From an uncultured Clostridia bacterium (GTDB lineage Bacteria; Bacillota; Clostridia; UMGS1883), in NCBI GenBank assembly GCA_947589005.1, contig CANPZO010000010.1, positions 1 to 64,000 of the forward strand: a DNA stretch of 64,000 nucleotides. The letters run 5' to 3'. Each line of letters starts with the position of its first letter. Position 1 is the stretch's first letter. This document shows positions 8,592 through 18,201 of this stretch, piece by piece. The notes beneath the pieces were generated by a model, which had not been told where the DNA came from, did not search any database, and saw only the letters and a program-made list of their open reading frames with translations. The translations under genes were made by a program, and so were the position numbers.

Positions 8592-9085
8592 TAATCCTCC
8601 AAATCGCACATTCGGGTATAGTACCAGCCGTCCGCCAGTTTATAGGCTCGGGCGGCCGGCTCGATAAAACGCTCGGTAAAGCTGCCGGGGTTGCCGCGGG
8701 GGGCGTAAACTACGGCCTCGCTGCCGCTGCTGCCATAGGCGAACACCGTCATATTTTCCGTGACGGTTATGCTGTATATCTCCGCCACGCCGAAACGGTT
8801 AAGCCCGTCCACCGCGTCTCCGGTGTAAACGTCCCCCCGGTTGAAGGTCACGGAATCCGCGTCGGCGTCGGCATAAAATACCATCTTGGTCCGGCCCCGC
8901 TCCTCAAGCTCGGCGCGCAGAGCGAAGTTTACCTCCTCAAAATCCGACCGCTTGTCCTCAAACAGCCTTATATTGCCTCCGTCCGGAAGATGCACCACAA
9001 ACATGAGTATCAGGGACACAACGGCCGTTGCCACGGTAAAGCCGATGAGCAGCTTGGCGAGCAGGCGCAGTATATTACTCAGCAT
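8591..9085 (-). CDS. Small membrane-anchored protein of unknown function
   Basis: 164 residues. One N-terminal membrane segment (about 10-32, LIGFTVATAVVSLILMFVV) is followed by a soluble, mixed alpha/beta domain with no motif I recognise. AAGGAGG lies before ATG. It is the last gene of a three-gene minus operon, 17 bases after the DUF6734-like gene. Function unknown; the context suggests an envelope or glycan role, but this is only inference. Confidence 0.7.
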   Translation of the reverse strand: MLSNILRLLAKLLIGFTVATAVVSLILMFVVHLPDGGNIRLFEDKRSDFEEVNFALRAELEERGRTKMVFYADADADSVTFNRGDVYTGDAVDGLNRFGVAEIYSITVTENMTVFAYGSSGSEAVVYAPRGNPGSFTERFIEPAARAYKLADGWYYTRMCDLED

Positions 9086-9102
9086 GGCCCTTCCTCCTTA
9101 GT

Positions 9103-9945
9103 TTACATAATATATGCCAGCAGCTCCGGCACTCTTTCCAAAATCGGGGCAAAGTCGGGGAAGTCCCGACGGACGCGCTCTATGCACCTGCGGCAGAAAG
9201 CGGCTCTGACAGCCGTGTCCGCCCGAAGGGCGCTCTTGTGCCCCCAGAGGTGAGTGGCGTCGCTCTGCTCCCTCAGACCGTCCGACCGCAGGAGGGTGCG
9301 TATCTCCTTGCCCTTTTCGGCGGCGCACATGGACAGCAGGCGCTGCTCGGCAAAGACCATAGGCACCACGACGCTTGGATCACCCAGAAGGTTTTCCATA
9401 AATTCCACGCTCCGCCTTACGTAATAGTCGCGGAACGCCGGATCCTTTATGTACAGAAAGGCTGTGTTGCAGGGGAGGACCGTCCGGTCCCAGTCGGGGA
9501 AGGTATAGCCCTCCCTCATGCGAAAGCGTTCCGTGTCGGGGTAAACGTCGGGCATAAGCTCCTCACGGTGGGCGGCGACGATATCGAACCCTTCCAAGTC
9601 GGAGCAGCCGCGCCATATTATCATGTCCGTGTCTATCATGCACACCGGCCCAGGTATGGAATTAAGGGCCCAAAGCTTGCCACCGGCCCAGAACAGAAAG
9701 GGATCTATCCCCTCCGGCACGGTGTCAAGAGTCTCGGCAATGCCCCCGTCCCAAAGGGGCTCAAGACCCCGCTCCTTCAAATATTCGGCCCCGGCCCCAT
9801 CGGTGACCATGGAGATAACGCCGCCGTTCCCGCGCCAGACAAGGGCCGACAGCATCATGGTCAGGAGCTCGAAATCCTCCATGTAAAATTCTCTGCCCCC
9901 GCGGGCAAAAAAAGGCTTTGTCCACAGGGAGTGTATCGCCCTCAT
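9103..9945 (-). CDS. DUF6734-like protein, possible glycosyltransferase fold
   Basis: 280 residues. The opening MRAIHSLWTKPF and the central block KLWALNSIPGPVCMIDTDMI resemble DUF6734, a family with a GT-A-like layout. A DxD motif (DTD, about residue 123) sits after a hydrophobic strand, as in nucleotide-sugar transferases. A C-terminal helical part follows. It overlaps the upstream gene by four bases (ATGA), so the two are translationally coupled. No signal peptide is seen, so it is probably cytoplasmic. The glycosyltransferase role is inferred. Confidence 0.6.
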   Translation of the reverse strand: MRAIHSLWTKPFFARGGREFYMEDFELLTMMLSALVWRGNGGVISMVTDGAGAEYLKERGLEPLWDGGIAETLDTVPEGIDPFLFWAGGKLWALNSIPGPVCMIDTDMIIWRGCSDLEGFDIVAAHREELMPDVYPDTERFRMREGYTFPDWDRTVLPCNTAFLYIKDPAFRDYYVRRSVEFMENLLGDPSVVVPMVFAEQRLLSMCAAEKGKEIRTLLRSDGLREQSDATHLWGHKSALRADTAVRAAFCRRCIERVRRDFPDFAPILERVPELLAYIM

Positions 9946-10397
9946 ATCAGCTCCAGGCCGTAGCCGAAGGAGCCGCCGCCGCTTCCGCTGCCGGAGCCCG
10001 AGCCGCTGCCGCTGCCCGAACCGGAGCCCGAGCCCGAACCGCTGCCCGAGCCGCCGCCGTGATTTTGCGCGGGGAACAGCCGCGAGGCCACGTATTCGTC
10101 CTCCTCACGGGTCAAGGCCAAATTCATGGCCAGCCGTGCCGAGGGAGGGAACCTGTGCCGGCTAACCCTGCCCTTCAGGGCGGCCTCGGCCTCCTCCACA
10201 AAGGGGGCGTACCTGTCCTCGAAGTACAGCAGTCCCACGTCGGCGGAGGAAAACCTCCCCTTAAGCTCGCTTAATATGGCGTCCATTCCGCCTACCGGCC
10301 TGCTCCTCCGGCCGCCCAGCGGGAAGGGCGAAAAATAGCAATCCTTAAGCAAATATGTATAACAACGCTCGTCAAAAAACATAAGCAGCAATTTCAT
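9942..10397 (-). CDS. Hypothetical protein with C-terminal Gly-Ser repeat
   Basis: 151 residues. A folded N-terminal part of about 110 residues (MKLLLMFFDERCYTYLLKDC) is followed by about 30 residues of almost pure Gly-Ser dipeptides and a short tail (FGYGLELI). A GGAGGG site precedes ATG. It is the first gene of a three-gene operon, and its end overlaps the DUF6734-like gene. I recognise no family. The repeat may be a flexible linker or a length-variable tract. Confidence 0.65.
   Translation of the reverse strand: MKLLLMFFDERCYTYLLKDCYFSPFPLGGRRSRPVGGMDAILSELKGRFSSADVGLLYFEDRYAPFVEEAEAALKGRVSRHRFPPSARLAMNLALTREEDEYVASRLFPAQNHGGGSGSGSGSGSGSGSGSGSGSGSGSGGGSFGYGLELI
9966..10062 (-). repeat. 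In-frame hexanucleotide repeat coding (Gly-Ser)n
   Basis: About 97 bp of imperfect GGCAGC/GGCTCG-type units on the minus strand encode alternating Gly and Ser. Synonymous codons vary between units, which points to selection on the peptide rather than a very recent slippage product. Confidence 0.8.
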
Positions 10398-10532
10398 TTA
10401 CGCACACTTTCCCTCCGCAAGGTATCTACTTATAGTATATCAAAAATCTGGAAAAAAATCAATAGAAAAAAAATATTTACAATCCGTTCACAAAAAAACT
10501 GAAAATTTGTGCAACAAAATATAAAAAAGGAC

Positions 10533-10561
10533 TTGCATTATTGGTAAAATTTGAGTATAAT
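10533..10561 (+). promoter_or_regulatory. Sigma-A promoter of the cyclophilin gene
   Basis: TTGCAT (10533-10538), 17 bases, TATAAT (10556-10561), about 59 bases before the start codon. Confidence 0.8.
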
Positions 10562-10619
10562 ATAGATGGGTCAGGAGAAGACCTTTTGACAAAATTTTAA
10601 CAGACTTGGATTTGATATT

Positions 10620-11111
10620 ATGGCTGAAAACCCGAAGGTAAAAATAACCATGGACGGCGGTCTCGGAGAGATAGAGCTTGAGCTTTTGCCCGAGGCGGCG
10701 CCCATAACCGTGGCCAACTTTACGAAGCTGGTGGGCGAGGGCTTTTATGACGGCCTGACCTTCCACCGCATAATCAGCGGCTTCATGATACAGGGGGGCG
10801 ACCCCTTGGGCAACGGCACCGGCGGCAGCAGGGAGCGCATAAAGGGCGAGTTCCGTCAAAACGGCGTTGACAATCCCATAAAGCACACCCGGGGCGTTAT
10901 TTCCATGGCCCGCAGCATGATGCCGAACTCCGCTTCCAGCCAGTTCTTTATAATGCACGCGGACGCGCCCCATCTTGACGGAGCCTACGCCGCCTTCGGC
11001 AGGGTGACCGCCGGCATGGACACGGTGGACAAAATCGCCGCGGTAAAGGTGGGCTTCGACGGACAGACCCCCGTTGCGGCGCCAAAGATTTTGAAGATGG
11101 AGTTAATTTAG
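10620..11111 (+). CDS. Peptidyl-prolyl cis-trans isomerase, cyclophilin type
   Basis: A 163-residue cytosolic cyclophilin that speeds proline isomerisation in folding proteins. The family core is plain: [15 protein letters not shown] (catalytic Arg), then [18 protein letters not shown] and [16 protein letters not shown]. No signal peptide is seen. The ribosome site before ATG 10620 is weak. It has its own promoter and lies 59 bases before GAPDH, with which it may share transcripts. Confidence 0.95.
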   Translation: MAENPKVKITMDGGLGEIELELLPEAAPITVANFTKLVGEGFYDGLTFHRIISGFMIQGGDPLGNGTGGSRERIKGEFRQNGVDNPIKHTRGVISMARSMMPNSASSQFFIMHADAPHLDGAYAAFGRVTAGMDTVDKIAAVKVGFDGQTPVAAPKILKMELI

Positions 11112-11170
11112 TTAATAAATTGTTCTCGCAACAATTATTATAAATTTATAAACGAAAGGATGTTTTTCCA

Positions 11171-12202
11171 ATGGCAGTAAAAGTTGCAATCAATGGCTTC
11201 GGCCGCATCGGTCGTCTGGCTTTCCGTCAGATGTTCAAGGCTGAAGGCTACGAGATCGTTGCCATCAACGACCTTACGGATCCCAAGATGCTGGCGCATC
11301 TTCTCAAGTACGACACCGCTCAGGGCGGCTACTGCGGCCGTATAGGCGAGGGCCTTCACACCGTTGAGGCCGGCGAGGATTCCATCACCGTTGACGGACA
11401 CAAGATCACCATATACAAAGAGAAGGACGCCGCCAATCTCCCCTGGGGTCAGCTTGGCGTTGACGTAGTTCTCGAGTGCACGGGCTTCTATTGCTCCAAG
11501 GAGAAGAGCCAGGCCCACATCGACGCCGGCGCTAAGAAGGTAGTTATTTCCGCTCCCGCGGGGAATGACCTTCCCACCGTTGTATTCGGCGTAAACGAGG
11601 GCACTCTTAAGGCTGAGGATACCATAATCTCCGCCGCCTCCTGCACCACCAACTGCCTCGCTCCCATGGCTAAGGCTCTTAACGACTACGCTCCTATCCA
11701 GAGCGGTATCATGTCCACCATCCACGCCTACACCGGCGACCAGATGATACTTGACGGTCCCCACAGAAAGGGCGACCTCCGCCGTGCCCGTGCCGGCGCC
11801 GCCAACATCGTGCCCAACAGTACCGGCGCTGCCAAGGCTATCGGCCTGGTTATCCCCGAGCTTAACGGCAAGCTCATCGGCTCCGCTCAGCGCGTGCCCG
11901 TACCCACCGGTTCCACCACCATCCTTACCGCCGTTGTAAAGGGCGCCGACATCACCAAGGAGGGCATCAACGCCGCCATGAAGGCCGCTTCTTCCGCCTC
12001 CTACGGCTACAACGAGGATCCCATCGTTTCCTCCGACGTTATCGGCATGACCTACGGTTCTCTCTTTGACGCAACCCAGACCATGGTTGCCAAGATAGCC
12101 GACGACCTCTATGAGGTTCAGGTGGTTTCCTGGTATGACAACGAGAACTCCTACACCAGCCAGATGGTTCGCACCATCAAGTACTTCGCCGAGCTTGGCT
12201 GA
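11171..12202 (+). CDS. gap: Type I glyceraldehyde-3-phosphate dehydrogenase
   Basis: A 343-residue glycolytic enzyme that oxidises glyceraldehyde 3-phosphate with NAD and phosphate. The Rossmann start is [15 protein letters not shown]. The catalytic cysteine is in [12 protein letters not shown] (Cys158), followed by [11 protein letters not shown] and the C-terminal [26 protein letters not shown] site lies ahead of ATG. Codon use is unusually biased towards pyrimidine-ending preferred codons compared with neighbours, consistent with high expression. A terminator follows directly. Confidence 0.98.
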   Translation: MAVKVAINGFGRIGRLAFRQMFKAEGYEIVAINDLTDPKMLAHLLKYDTAQGGYCGRIGEGLHTVEAGEDSITVDGHKITIYKEKDAANLPWGQLGVDVVLECTGFYCSKEKSQAHIDAGAKKVVISAPAGNDLPTVVFGVNEGTLKAEDTIISAASCTTNCLAPMAKALNDYAPIQSGIMSTIHAYTGDQMILDGPHRKGDLRRARAGAANIVPNSTGAAKAIGLVIPELNGKLIGSAQRVPVPTGSTTILTAVVKGADITKEGINAAMKAASSASYGYNEDPIVSSDVIGMTYGSLFDATQTMVAKIADDLYEVQVVSWYDNENSYTSQMVRTIKYFAELG

Positions 12203-12231
12203 TTAAAGACGGTTTGAAATACCTTTAAATG

Positions 12232-12264
12232 ATATGCGCCTCCGCTTTGGGGGCGCATATTTTT
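12232..12264 (+). terminator. Terminator after gap
   Basis: A 12-bp stem (ATATGCGCCTCC pairing with GGGGGCGCATAT, one G-T pair) with a 5-base loop and a T run. Confidence 0.92.
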
Positions 12265-12325
12265 GTGCGGGAAACGGCGCTTTGCCGGCGCAAAATTTTT
12301 TCACAAGAAATTAACATTAATAAAC

Positions 12326-12354
12326 TTGCATTTAATATACATAAATGCTATAAT
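12326..12354 (+). promoter_or_regulatory. Sigma-A promoter of the GH105 giant gene
   Basis: TTGCAT (12326-12331), 17 bases, TATAAT (12349-12354), 45 bases ahead of the start codon at 12399. Confidence 0.8.
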
Positions 12355-12398
12355 TATTATGAGTTTTAATGACATCAACACAAAGAGGAGATGTTTTT

Positions 12399-15300
12399 AT
12401 GAATAAAATTACGGCGCTGCTGCTTACGATGGCGCTGCTGCTCACTGTCATGCCGGCGGTGAGCCTTGGAGCGGACACGGACCTTGACAGCGGCCTTTTG
12501 CTTCATTACACCTTTGATAACGACGGCTCAAAGCCCTCGGTCATAAGGGACGTCAGCGGCCACGGCAATGACGGCGCCGTTATAAACGTGACTCAACAGG
12601 TCGGCGGCGGCAGACCCGGGGAGGGACAGCAGACCGTCACAAAGGAGATAACCGTTGAAAACGGAGCGGCGGTGTTCCCCGGCGCGGAGTCCGTACAGGG
12701 CGGCGGCGGTCCCTGGGGCAGGAGCAGCTTTGTCAACGGCGCGGCCATAAAAATACCCGAGTCGGTCCGTAAAGACCTTGAGGATTACACCGTATCCATG
12801 TGGGTCAAGGCCGACAGCCAGTACGCTTACGGCGACAGGCTCCAGCGGTTTTTTGACTTCGGCGTGGGCACGGCAAACAGCATCTTCCTGCGTTACAGGG
12901 CGAGCAGCGGCGAGCTGCGCTTTCAGGACCGCGGAATAGGCGGCAGCGCCGATGACGAAAAAAGCCTTGTTTCCACCACGGGCGTCAACGGCAGGATAAA
13001 CGATAATTGGGCCCTGCTCACGGTCACATATAAAAAGTCCGACAAGATACTTAAGGTGTACCTGAACGGCGAGGAGGTCCTCAGCGATACGTCAAAGTTC
13101 ACCCGCAGCGTCGGAGACCTGCCCTCTCTTTCGGACGACACCTACGGTATGTATTTGGGCCGCACAATGTGGTATGCGACGACAAGCAACAATACAAACG
13201 CCGACAACCCCGAATACAAGGGCCTTATGGACGATGTGCGCATCTATGGCCGCGCCCTCAGTGCTCAAGAGGCCATGGAGCTTTACACCGCCACAAATCC
13301 GGAGGGCGACAAAACCGTCACCGGCGCCCAAAACCCCGATGACGTATATACGCTTGTGGGCACGGCCCCCTCTCTGCCCTCCACCGTAAAGGCCACTCTC
13401 GCCAACGGCTCCACCGAGGACGCCGAGGTCGAATGGGAGACCGTATCGCCCGGCAGCTATGCCGCCGAGGGCAGCTTCACCGTAAAAGGCACCGTAAAGG
13501 GCACGAGCATCGGCGTTGAGGTGAAGGTTCACGTTGTCAGCGACCCGACCGAAAGCATAAACAGCGGCATGATAGCAAATTATACCTTTGACACCGACGC
13601 GGCCCAGCCCACGGTCATAAAGGATATGAGCGGCAAAGGAAACGACGCCTCCGTGCTCAACACCCATTACAGCGACTGGGGAGTAAACGAGGACAGCCTC
13701 CTCACCGTTGAAAATAAGTCGGCGGTGTTCCCCGGGGCGAAAGAGATAAGCTATCCCTGGGGAGGGACGGGCATGATGAACGGCGCGGCCATGCAGCTCC
13801 CTAACGACTTCAACCAGGGAGTGGACAGCTACACGGTGTCCATGTGGGTCAAGGCCGACGGCGGCTACGCTTACGCCGACAAATACCAGCGGCTTTTTGA
13901 CTTCGGCAACGTCGGCGGAGATTTGGACGACAGCATTTACGCCGCCTATTTCCTCAGGCAGAACCGGCTGGACGTATACGACTACCGTGACAATAACCGT
14001 GCCGGTGTGGAGCACCGCTTTGACGGGGAGGGCCCCTTCACCGACCAATGGGGAATGTTGACGGTTTCGTATGATTACGCGGCAAAGACGGCCCAAATCT
14101 ATGTGAATGGCGAAAAAATCGATACCGTCGAGAATATGCCCCGAGGTCTCAGCGGCCTTGGGACCCTTAACGACAGCACCAACGGCCTTTACATAGGGCG
14201 GAACGTGTGGTCAAGGAGCATACTTGACTCCAATCCGGACTTCAAGGGCCTGATGGACAATATCCGCATTTATGACCGCAGCCTCGGCGAGGCAGAGGTG
14301 GAGGCCCTCTACGAGACCACCAACCCTCAAAGGAAAATCAAAATTACCCAAAACATCATCGTCCGCTCCTCCGTCGGATTGGAGCTGTACCGCACCACCG
14401 AGGAGGCCGAGGCGTCGGAGTTCGGCCGCTACACCGCGCGGCCGGCGGCGACGTATGTCTATGGCGGCAAAACCTACCGCCTGTCGGAGAAAAACTCCTC
14501 GCTTGTCATTGACAGAGTCACCGACTCCGACAACAGCGTAGATATAGTTTACATGGATATGTCGCCCGTTTCCGCCGCGAAGGTTTCGCTCGAGTCCTAC
14601 ATAGGCCGCGCACCGGAGCTGCCCGCACGGGTGGAGCTGACCTATAGCAGCGGCGACGTTATGGACGCCGAGGTAAAGTGGGAGGATGTTTCTTCCGACA
14701 AATATTCAAAAACAGGCTCTTTCAGCGTCAAGGGCGTCGCCGACGGCTTTGACGTGACCGCCGACGTGGTGGTGTATAATGTGGTCTCCGTCAGAAATCC
14801 GGACGTATACACCGTGTTCGGAGAAGAGCCCGTCCTGCCCGCGACCGTGTCGGTCACTTTCAGCCACCGCACGGGAGAAACGGTTCTTGAGCCCGTTGAA
14901 TGGGACGCCGTCGCCGGCGGCCAGGATCAGGAAAGCTTTTCCGTCAAAGGACGGCTTGTCAATTATCCGGACGTGGAGGTCACGGCCAACGTGACTTACG
15001 TTATCGAGGCGGTTTTTGAAAAGACGGCCATTGCGGACACCCTGACCTCGACCCGCGATAGGGACGCAAACTACGGCGATAACGACAACCTCCAGATAAC
15101 CTCCACCGGCGGCAGCGGAAAGGCGGCCTATGACCGCTACGCCTTTATCAGGTTCCCCGGCAGCGGCCATGACGCCACTCTCGGGGCAAAGGTGAAGATA
15201 TTTGTACAGTATATCGAGAACAACCGCTACACCACCTACACCCTCCACGCCATAGACCCGGCTTATGACAGCTGGGACGAGCATACCCTGACATGGAACA

Positions 15301-18143
15301 CTCAGTCGGCGTTCACCGAGCACAGCACGGAGGTTGCCACCGCCGGACTTGACTCCTCGGAGAGGGACGTGTGGCTGGAGTTCGACATTTCCGGCTATAT
15401 TCAGGAAAATCCCGACGAGGACTGCTACAGCTTTTATATAACGGCCGACACCTGCGCCACCTACGCCTCCTCCCGTGAGGCGGGACAAAATCCCCCCACC
15501 ATCACCTATATGACGGCGGGCCGTTTGGTCACGGTGAATTATGTGTCCGGCGGCAAGACTCTGCTCACCGAGACCGTCCCCGCGGCCAAGGGAGAGGCGT
15601 TTGACTACGCGGACAGGCAAAATATCATTGTAATGGACGGCAAGGTCTATGTGTACAGGAGCGGCGGACACATGGATATCGTAGATGACGACAACTATGT
15701 CATGACCGTAAATATGGAGGAGACCGACAGCTATGCCTTCGATGACATAAGCGTGGACGCCTACTATGACGAGGCCCCCGCTTTGCCCGCCGAGGCCACG
15801 CTCCGGTCGGGGGACTATGCTTTGACCCTCCCCGCGGTATTCGAGACAAAGGCCCTCGGCGACTATGGAACATACATGGTTTACGGCGAGGCCGAGGGGC
15901 TCGAGGTGCCCGCCACGGTCAGGGCCTACGGCAGATATTACAGCGACAAGGGCGCGCTTCTGGGCTATGCCAGCCGCGTTACGGTTAAATATTCCGACCC
16001 CGTCTCCGGCTACAAGGCCGATGATGTGGAGCTGGAGGTGCGCACCGGCGGCTCCGTTGACGAGGAGACCGTCCTCGGCTATTATCCGCAGCTCAGGAAC
16101 ACCGTCATTGTCTCGGGCGGCGGCGAGGTTACCGAGCCCACCCGCACGGTGACCGTTACCGGTGAGCTTTACACCGGAGTGAGCGCCAATTATTCCGCCG
16201 CTCTCGAGGGCGACGACCCGTCGGCCTACAGCGTGACGGTTTCCGCGTCCGCGGCCAACACCGGCGGCGCAAACGGCGGCCTTGCCGTCGTCGTCGCCAG
16301 ATATGGCTCGGACGGAAGGCTTACGGGGGTCGATATGGAGAAAAAGGCGCTCCTTCCCGAAATGAAGGGCAGAGATTGGCTCACCGTGACCGCCGATGGC
16401 TATGACCGGACGGCGAATGAAAATATCAAAATTTACGTTTGGGAGCAGGGGACGGCCCGTCCCCTCGGCAAGCCCATCGCCGTTTCCGAGCTGCCCGACC
16501 CCCAGCGTTACAGCGACGAGGTTCTGGCCCTTATCCCCGAGTACGCCGACGTGAAGGAGAACGTCCTTCGGGCGAATAACTACTATCAGGCCACCAACAA
16601 CGCCGATGCCCGCACCTTCTGGGATATCGCCGCCTATCACACCGGCAATTTGGAGACCTACTTCACTTTCGGCGGCGACGATTATCTGGATTATTCCTTC
16701 CGTTGGGCCGAATCCAGAGACTGGATGGGCAACCGCAACACGAGCACGCCAAAGGAGAACTGGACGTGGAATTATCCCTCCGGCGACAGTGACACTACCA
16801 CCGACGTGCTGTTTGGCGACTGGCAGATATGCTTCCAGTCCTTCCTGGATATGTACCTTCTTGACCCCGATCGGGCCGATATCAGCCGCGTGGAAGAGGT
16901 AATGGGCTATCAGATAACCAAGTCCAACGACGACTACTGGTGGTGGGCAGACGCCTTGTATATGGTGCCGCCCATACTCACAAAGATGTACCTCAACACC
17001 GGAAACGAGACCTATATCGACAAGCTCTACGATTACTACCGGTTCTCCGCCGAGCTCATGTACGACGGCGACTGCGGCATACCCAATAAGGGCGCGACCA
17101 ACACCGAAAACGGCGAGGGCTACACCACCTCCGCCGACAGATATAAAAAGAACGGCAGCTACTTCTCCGACCCGGACGACTACGCTCATCTGTTCTACCG
17201 TGACGCCGGCTATGTATATCCGCTCAGCGCCAATTCCGGCCACGAAAGCGAAAAGAACTTCTGGGCTCGGGGCAACGGCTGGGTATTTGCGGGACTGGCG
17301 AAGATAATCACCGACATCCCCGAGGACCATGAGAGCTATTCCTACTTTACAAATCTGTATAAGGAAATGGCGGCGGCCATCATCGCCTGCCAGCAGGAGG
17401 ACGACGAGGGACGCGGCTTCTGGACCCAGTCCATGCTTCAGAATTATCCCAGGAGCAGCGGCAACGAATGGGGCTACGAGACCAGCGGCACGGCGTTCTT
17501 CACCTACGGCCTGTTCTGGGGCCTCAACAGCGGCCTTCTTGATGAGGATACCTACCTTGAGCCCGCTCTTCGGGGCTGGAAGTATCTGTCCGAGGTAGCC
17601 CTCCAGGACAACGGCAAGGTTGGCTACTGCCAGCAGATAGGCTCCAACGCGGCTCAGGCCACCGAGGATTGGCGTGACCAGCCCTTCGGCTACGGCGCTT
17701 TCCTGCTTGCCGGGTGCGAGCTTTCCCGCTGGGTCGGCGGCGTGGAGAAGAATAACGCTCCTTACCTTAAGCGCCGGCTTTGGGGCGCGGTCGCGGCGGC
17801 GGACGGCAGAATGTATATCGGCGGCGAGGCCATAGACTCAACCGCCTATGTCGAGGACGGAGTTCTCTACCTGCCCGTTGAGCAGACGGCGGAGGCTTTC
17901 CACTATACATACGACGCCGGCAGCGCCGACCTCGCCGACGAGGTGAACGGCGGCATCTATCCTCTCGAGGGCATCGTCACCAAGGACGGCGTGGACTATG
18001 CGCCCGCCGAGGCTTTGGCCGAAACCGTGGGCCGTTACGCGACGGACTGCGGCGGGGTAACCGTCATCAGCCGCAAGCGCACGGTGTTCTACGACGATGA
18101 GAGCGAGGCGGAAGCCTACCTCAAATCGCTGCTTGAAAAATAA
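12399..18143 (+). CDS. Secreted multidomain GH105-type glycan hydrolase
   Basis: 1914 residues with a signal peptide (ITALLLTMALLLTVMPAVSLG). In order: LamG-like domain (about 28-300), Big_4-type Ig domain (307-380), second LamG (383-640), further Ig-like units (724-869), a DNRLRE/CBM96-like module (870-1042) and more beta modules. A GH105/GH88-type alpha-toroid follows (about 1384-1787), then a copper-amine-oxidase-like tail. GH105 enzymes remove unsaturated uronyl residues from polysaccharide-lyase products. The likely catalytic Asp is Asp1518 in WWWADALYM; FWARGNGWVFAGL is also conserved. ATG 12399 has AGAGGAG 8 bases ahead; the ATG at 12369 precedes that site. A paralogous catalytic domain is encoded at 57774. 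No SLH or sortase anchor is seen. Confidence 0.88.
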   Translation: MNKITALLLTMALLLTVMPAVSLGADTDLDSGLLLHYTFDNDGSKPSVIRDVSGHGNDGAVINVTQQVGGGRPGEGQQTVTKEITVENGAAVFPGAESVQGGGGPWGRSSFVNGAAIKIPESVRKDLEDYTVSMWVKADSQYAYGDRLQRFFDFGVGTANSIFLRYRASSGELRFQDRGIGGSADDEKSLVSTTGVNGRINDNWALLTVTYKKSDKILKVYLNGEEVLSDTSKFTRSVGDLPSLSDDTYGMYLGRTMWYATTSNNTNADNPEYKGLMDDVRIYGRALSAQEAMELYTATNPEGDKTVTGAQNPDDVYTLVGTAPSLPSTVKATLANGSTEDAEVEWETVSPGSYAAEGSFTVKGTVKGTSIGVEVKVHVVSDPTESINSGMIANYTFDTDAAQPTVIKDMSGKGNDASVLNTHYSDWGVNEDSLLTVENKSAVFPGAKEISYPWGGTGMMNGAAMQLPNDFNQGVDSYTVSMWVKADGGYAYADKYQRLFDFGNVGGDLDDSIYAAYFLRQNRLDVYDYRDNNRAGVEHRFDGEGPFTDQWGMLTVSYDYAAKTAQIYVNGEKIDTVENMPRGLSGLGTLNDSTNGLYIGRNVWSRSILDSNPDFKGLMDNIRIYDRSLGEAEVEALYETTNPQRKIKITQNIIVRSSVGLELYRTTEEAEASEFGRYTARPAATYVYGGKTYRLSEKNSSLVIDRVTDSDNSVDIVYMDMSPVSAAKVSLESYIGRAPELPARVELTYSSGDVMDAEVKWEDVSSDKYSKTGSFSVKGVADGFDVTADVVVYNVVSVRNPDVYTVFGEEPVLPATVSVTFSHRTGETVLEPVEWDAVAGGQDQESFSVKGRLVNYPDVEVTANVTYVIEAVFEKTAIADTLTSTRDRDANYGDNDNLQITSTGGSGKAAYDRYAFIRFPGSGHDATLGAKVKIFVQYIENNRYTTYTLHAIDPAYDSWDEHTLTWNTQSAFTEHSTEVATAGLDSSERDVWLEFDISGYIQENPDEDCYSFYITADTCATYASSREAGQNPPTITYMTAGRLVTVNYVSGGKTLLTETVPAAKGEAFDYADRQNIIVMDGKVYVYRSGGHMDIVDDDNYVMTVNMEETDSYAFDDISVDAYYDEAPALPAEATLRSGDYALTLPAVFETKALGDYGTYMVYGEAEGLEVPATVRAYGRYYSDKGALLGYASRVTVKYSDPVSGYKADDVELEVRTGGSVDEETVLGYYPQLRNTVIVSGGGEVTEPTRTVTVTGELYTGVSANYSAALEGDDPSAYSVTVSASAANTGGANGGLAVVVARYGSDGRLTGVDMEKKALLPEMKGRDWLTVTADGYDRTANENIKIYVWEQGTARPLGKPIAVSELPDPQRYSDEVLALIPEYADVKENVLRANNYYQATNNADARTFWDIAAYHTGNLETYFTFGGDDYLDYSFRWAESRDWMGNRNTSTPKENWTWNYPSGDSDTTTDVLFGDWQICFQSFLDMYLLDPDRADISRVEEVMGYQITKSNDDYWWWADALYMVPPILTKMYLNTGNETYIDKLYDYYRFSAELMYDGDCGIPNKGATNTENGEGYTTSADRYKKNGSYFSDPDDYAHLFYRDAGYVYPLSANSGHESEKNFWARGNGWVFAGLAKIITDIPEDHESYSYFTNLYKEMAAAIIACQQEDDEGRGFWTQSMLQNYPRSSGNEWGYETSGTAFFTYGLFWGLNSGLLDEDTYLEPALRGWKYLSEVALQDNGKVGYCQQIGSNAAQATEDWRDQPFGYGAFLLAGCELSRWVGGVEKNNAPYLKRRLWGAVAAADGRMYIGGEAIDSTAYVEDGVLYLPVEQTAEAFHYTYDAGSADLADEVNGGIYPLEGIVTKDGVDYAPAEALAETVGRYATDCGGVTVISRKRTVFYDDESEAEAYLKSLLEK

Positions 18144-18160
18144 GTCAAACAAAATAACCC

Positions 18161-18200
18161 GGCCCCGCGCGAGCTCTTTGTCCGCGCGGGGCCGCTTTAC
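18161..18200. terminator. Terminator between convergent genes
   Basis: GGCCCCGCGCG pairs with CGCGCGGGGCC around an 11-base loop, followed by a short T-rich stretch. It ends the giant gene and abuts the end of the minus-strand YtxC-like gene. Confidence 0.8.
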
Positions 18201-18201
18201 T

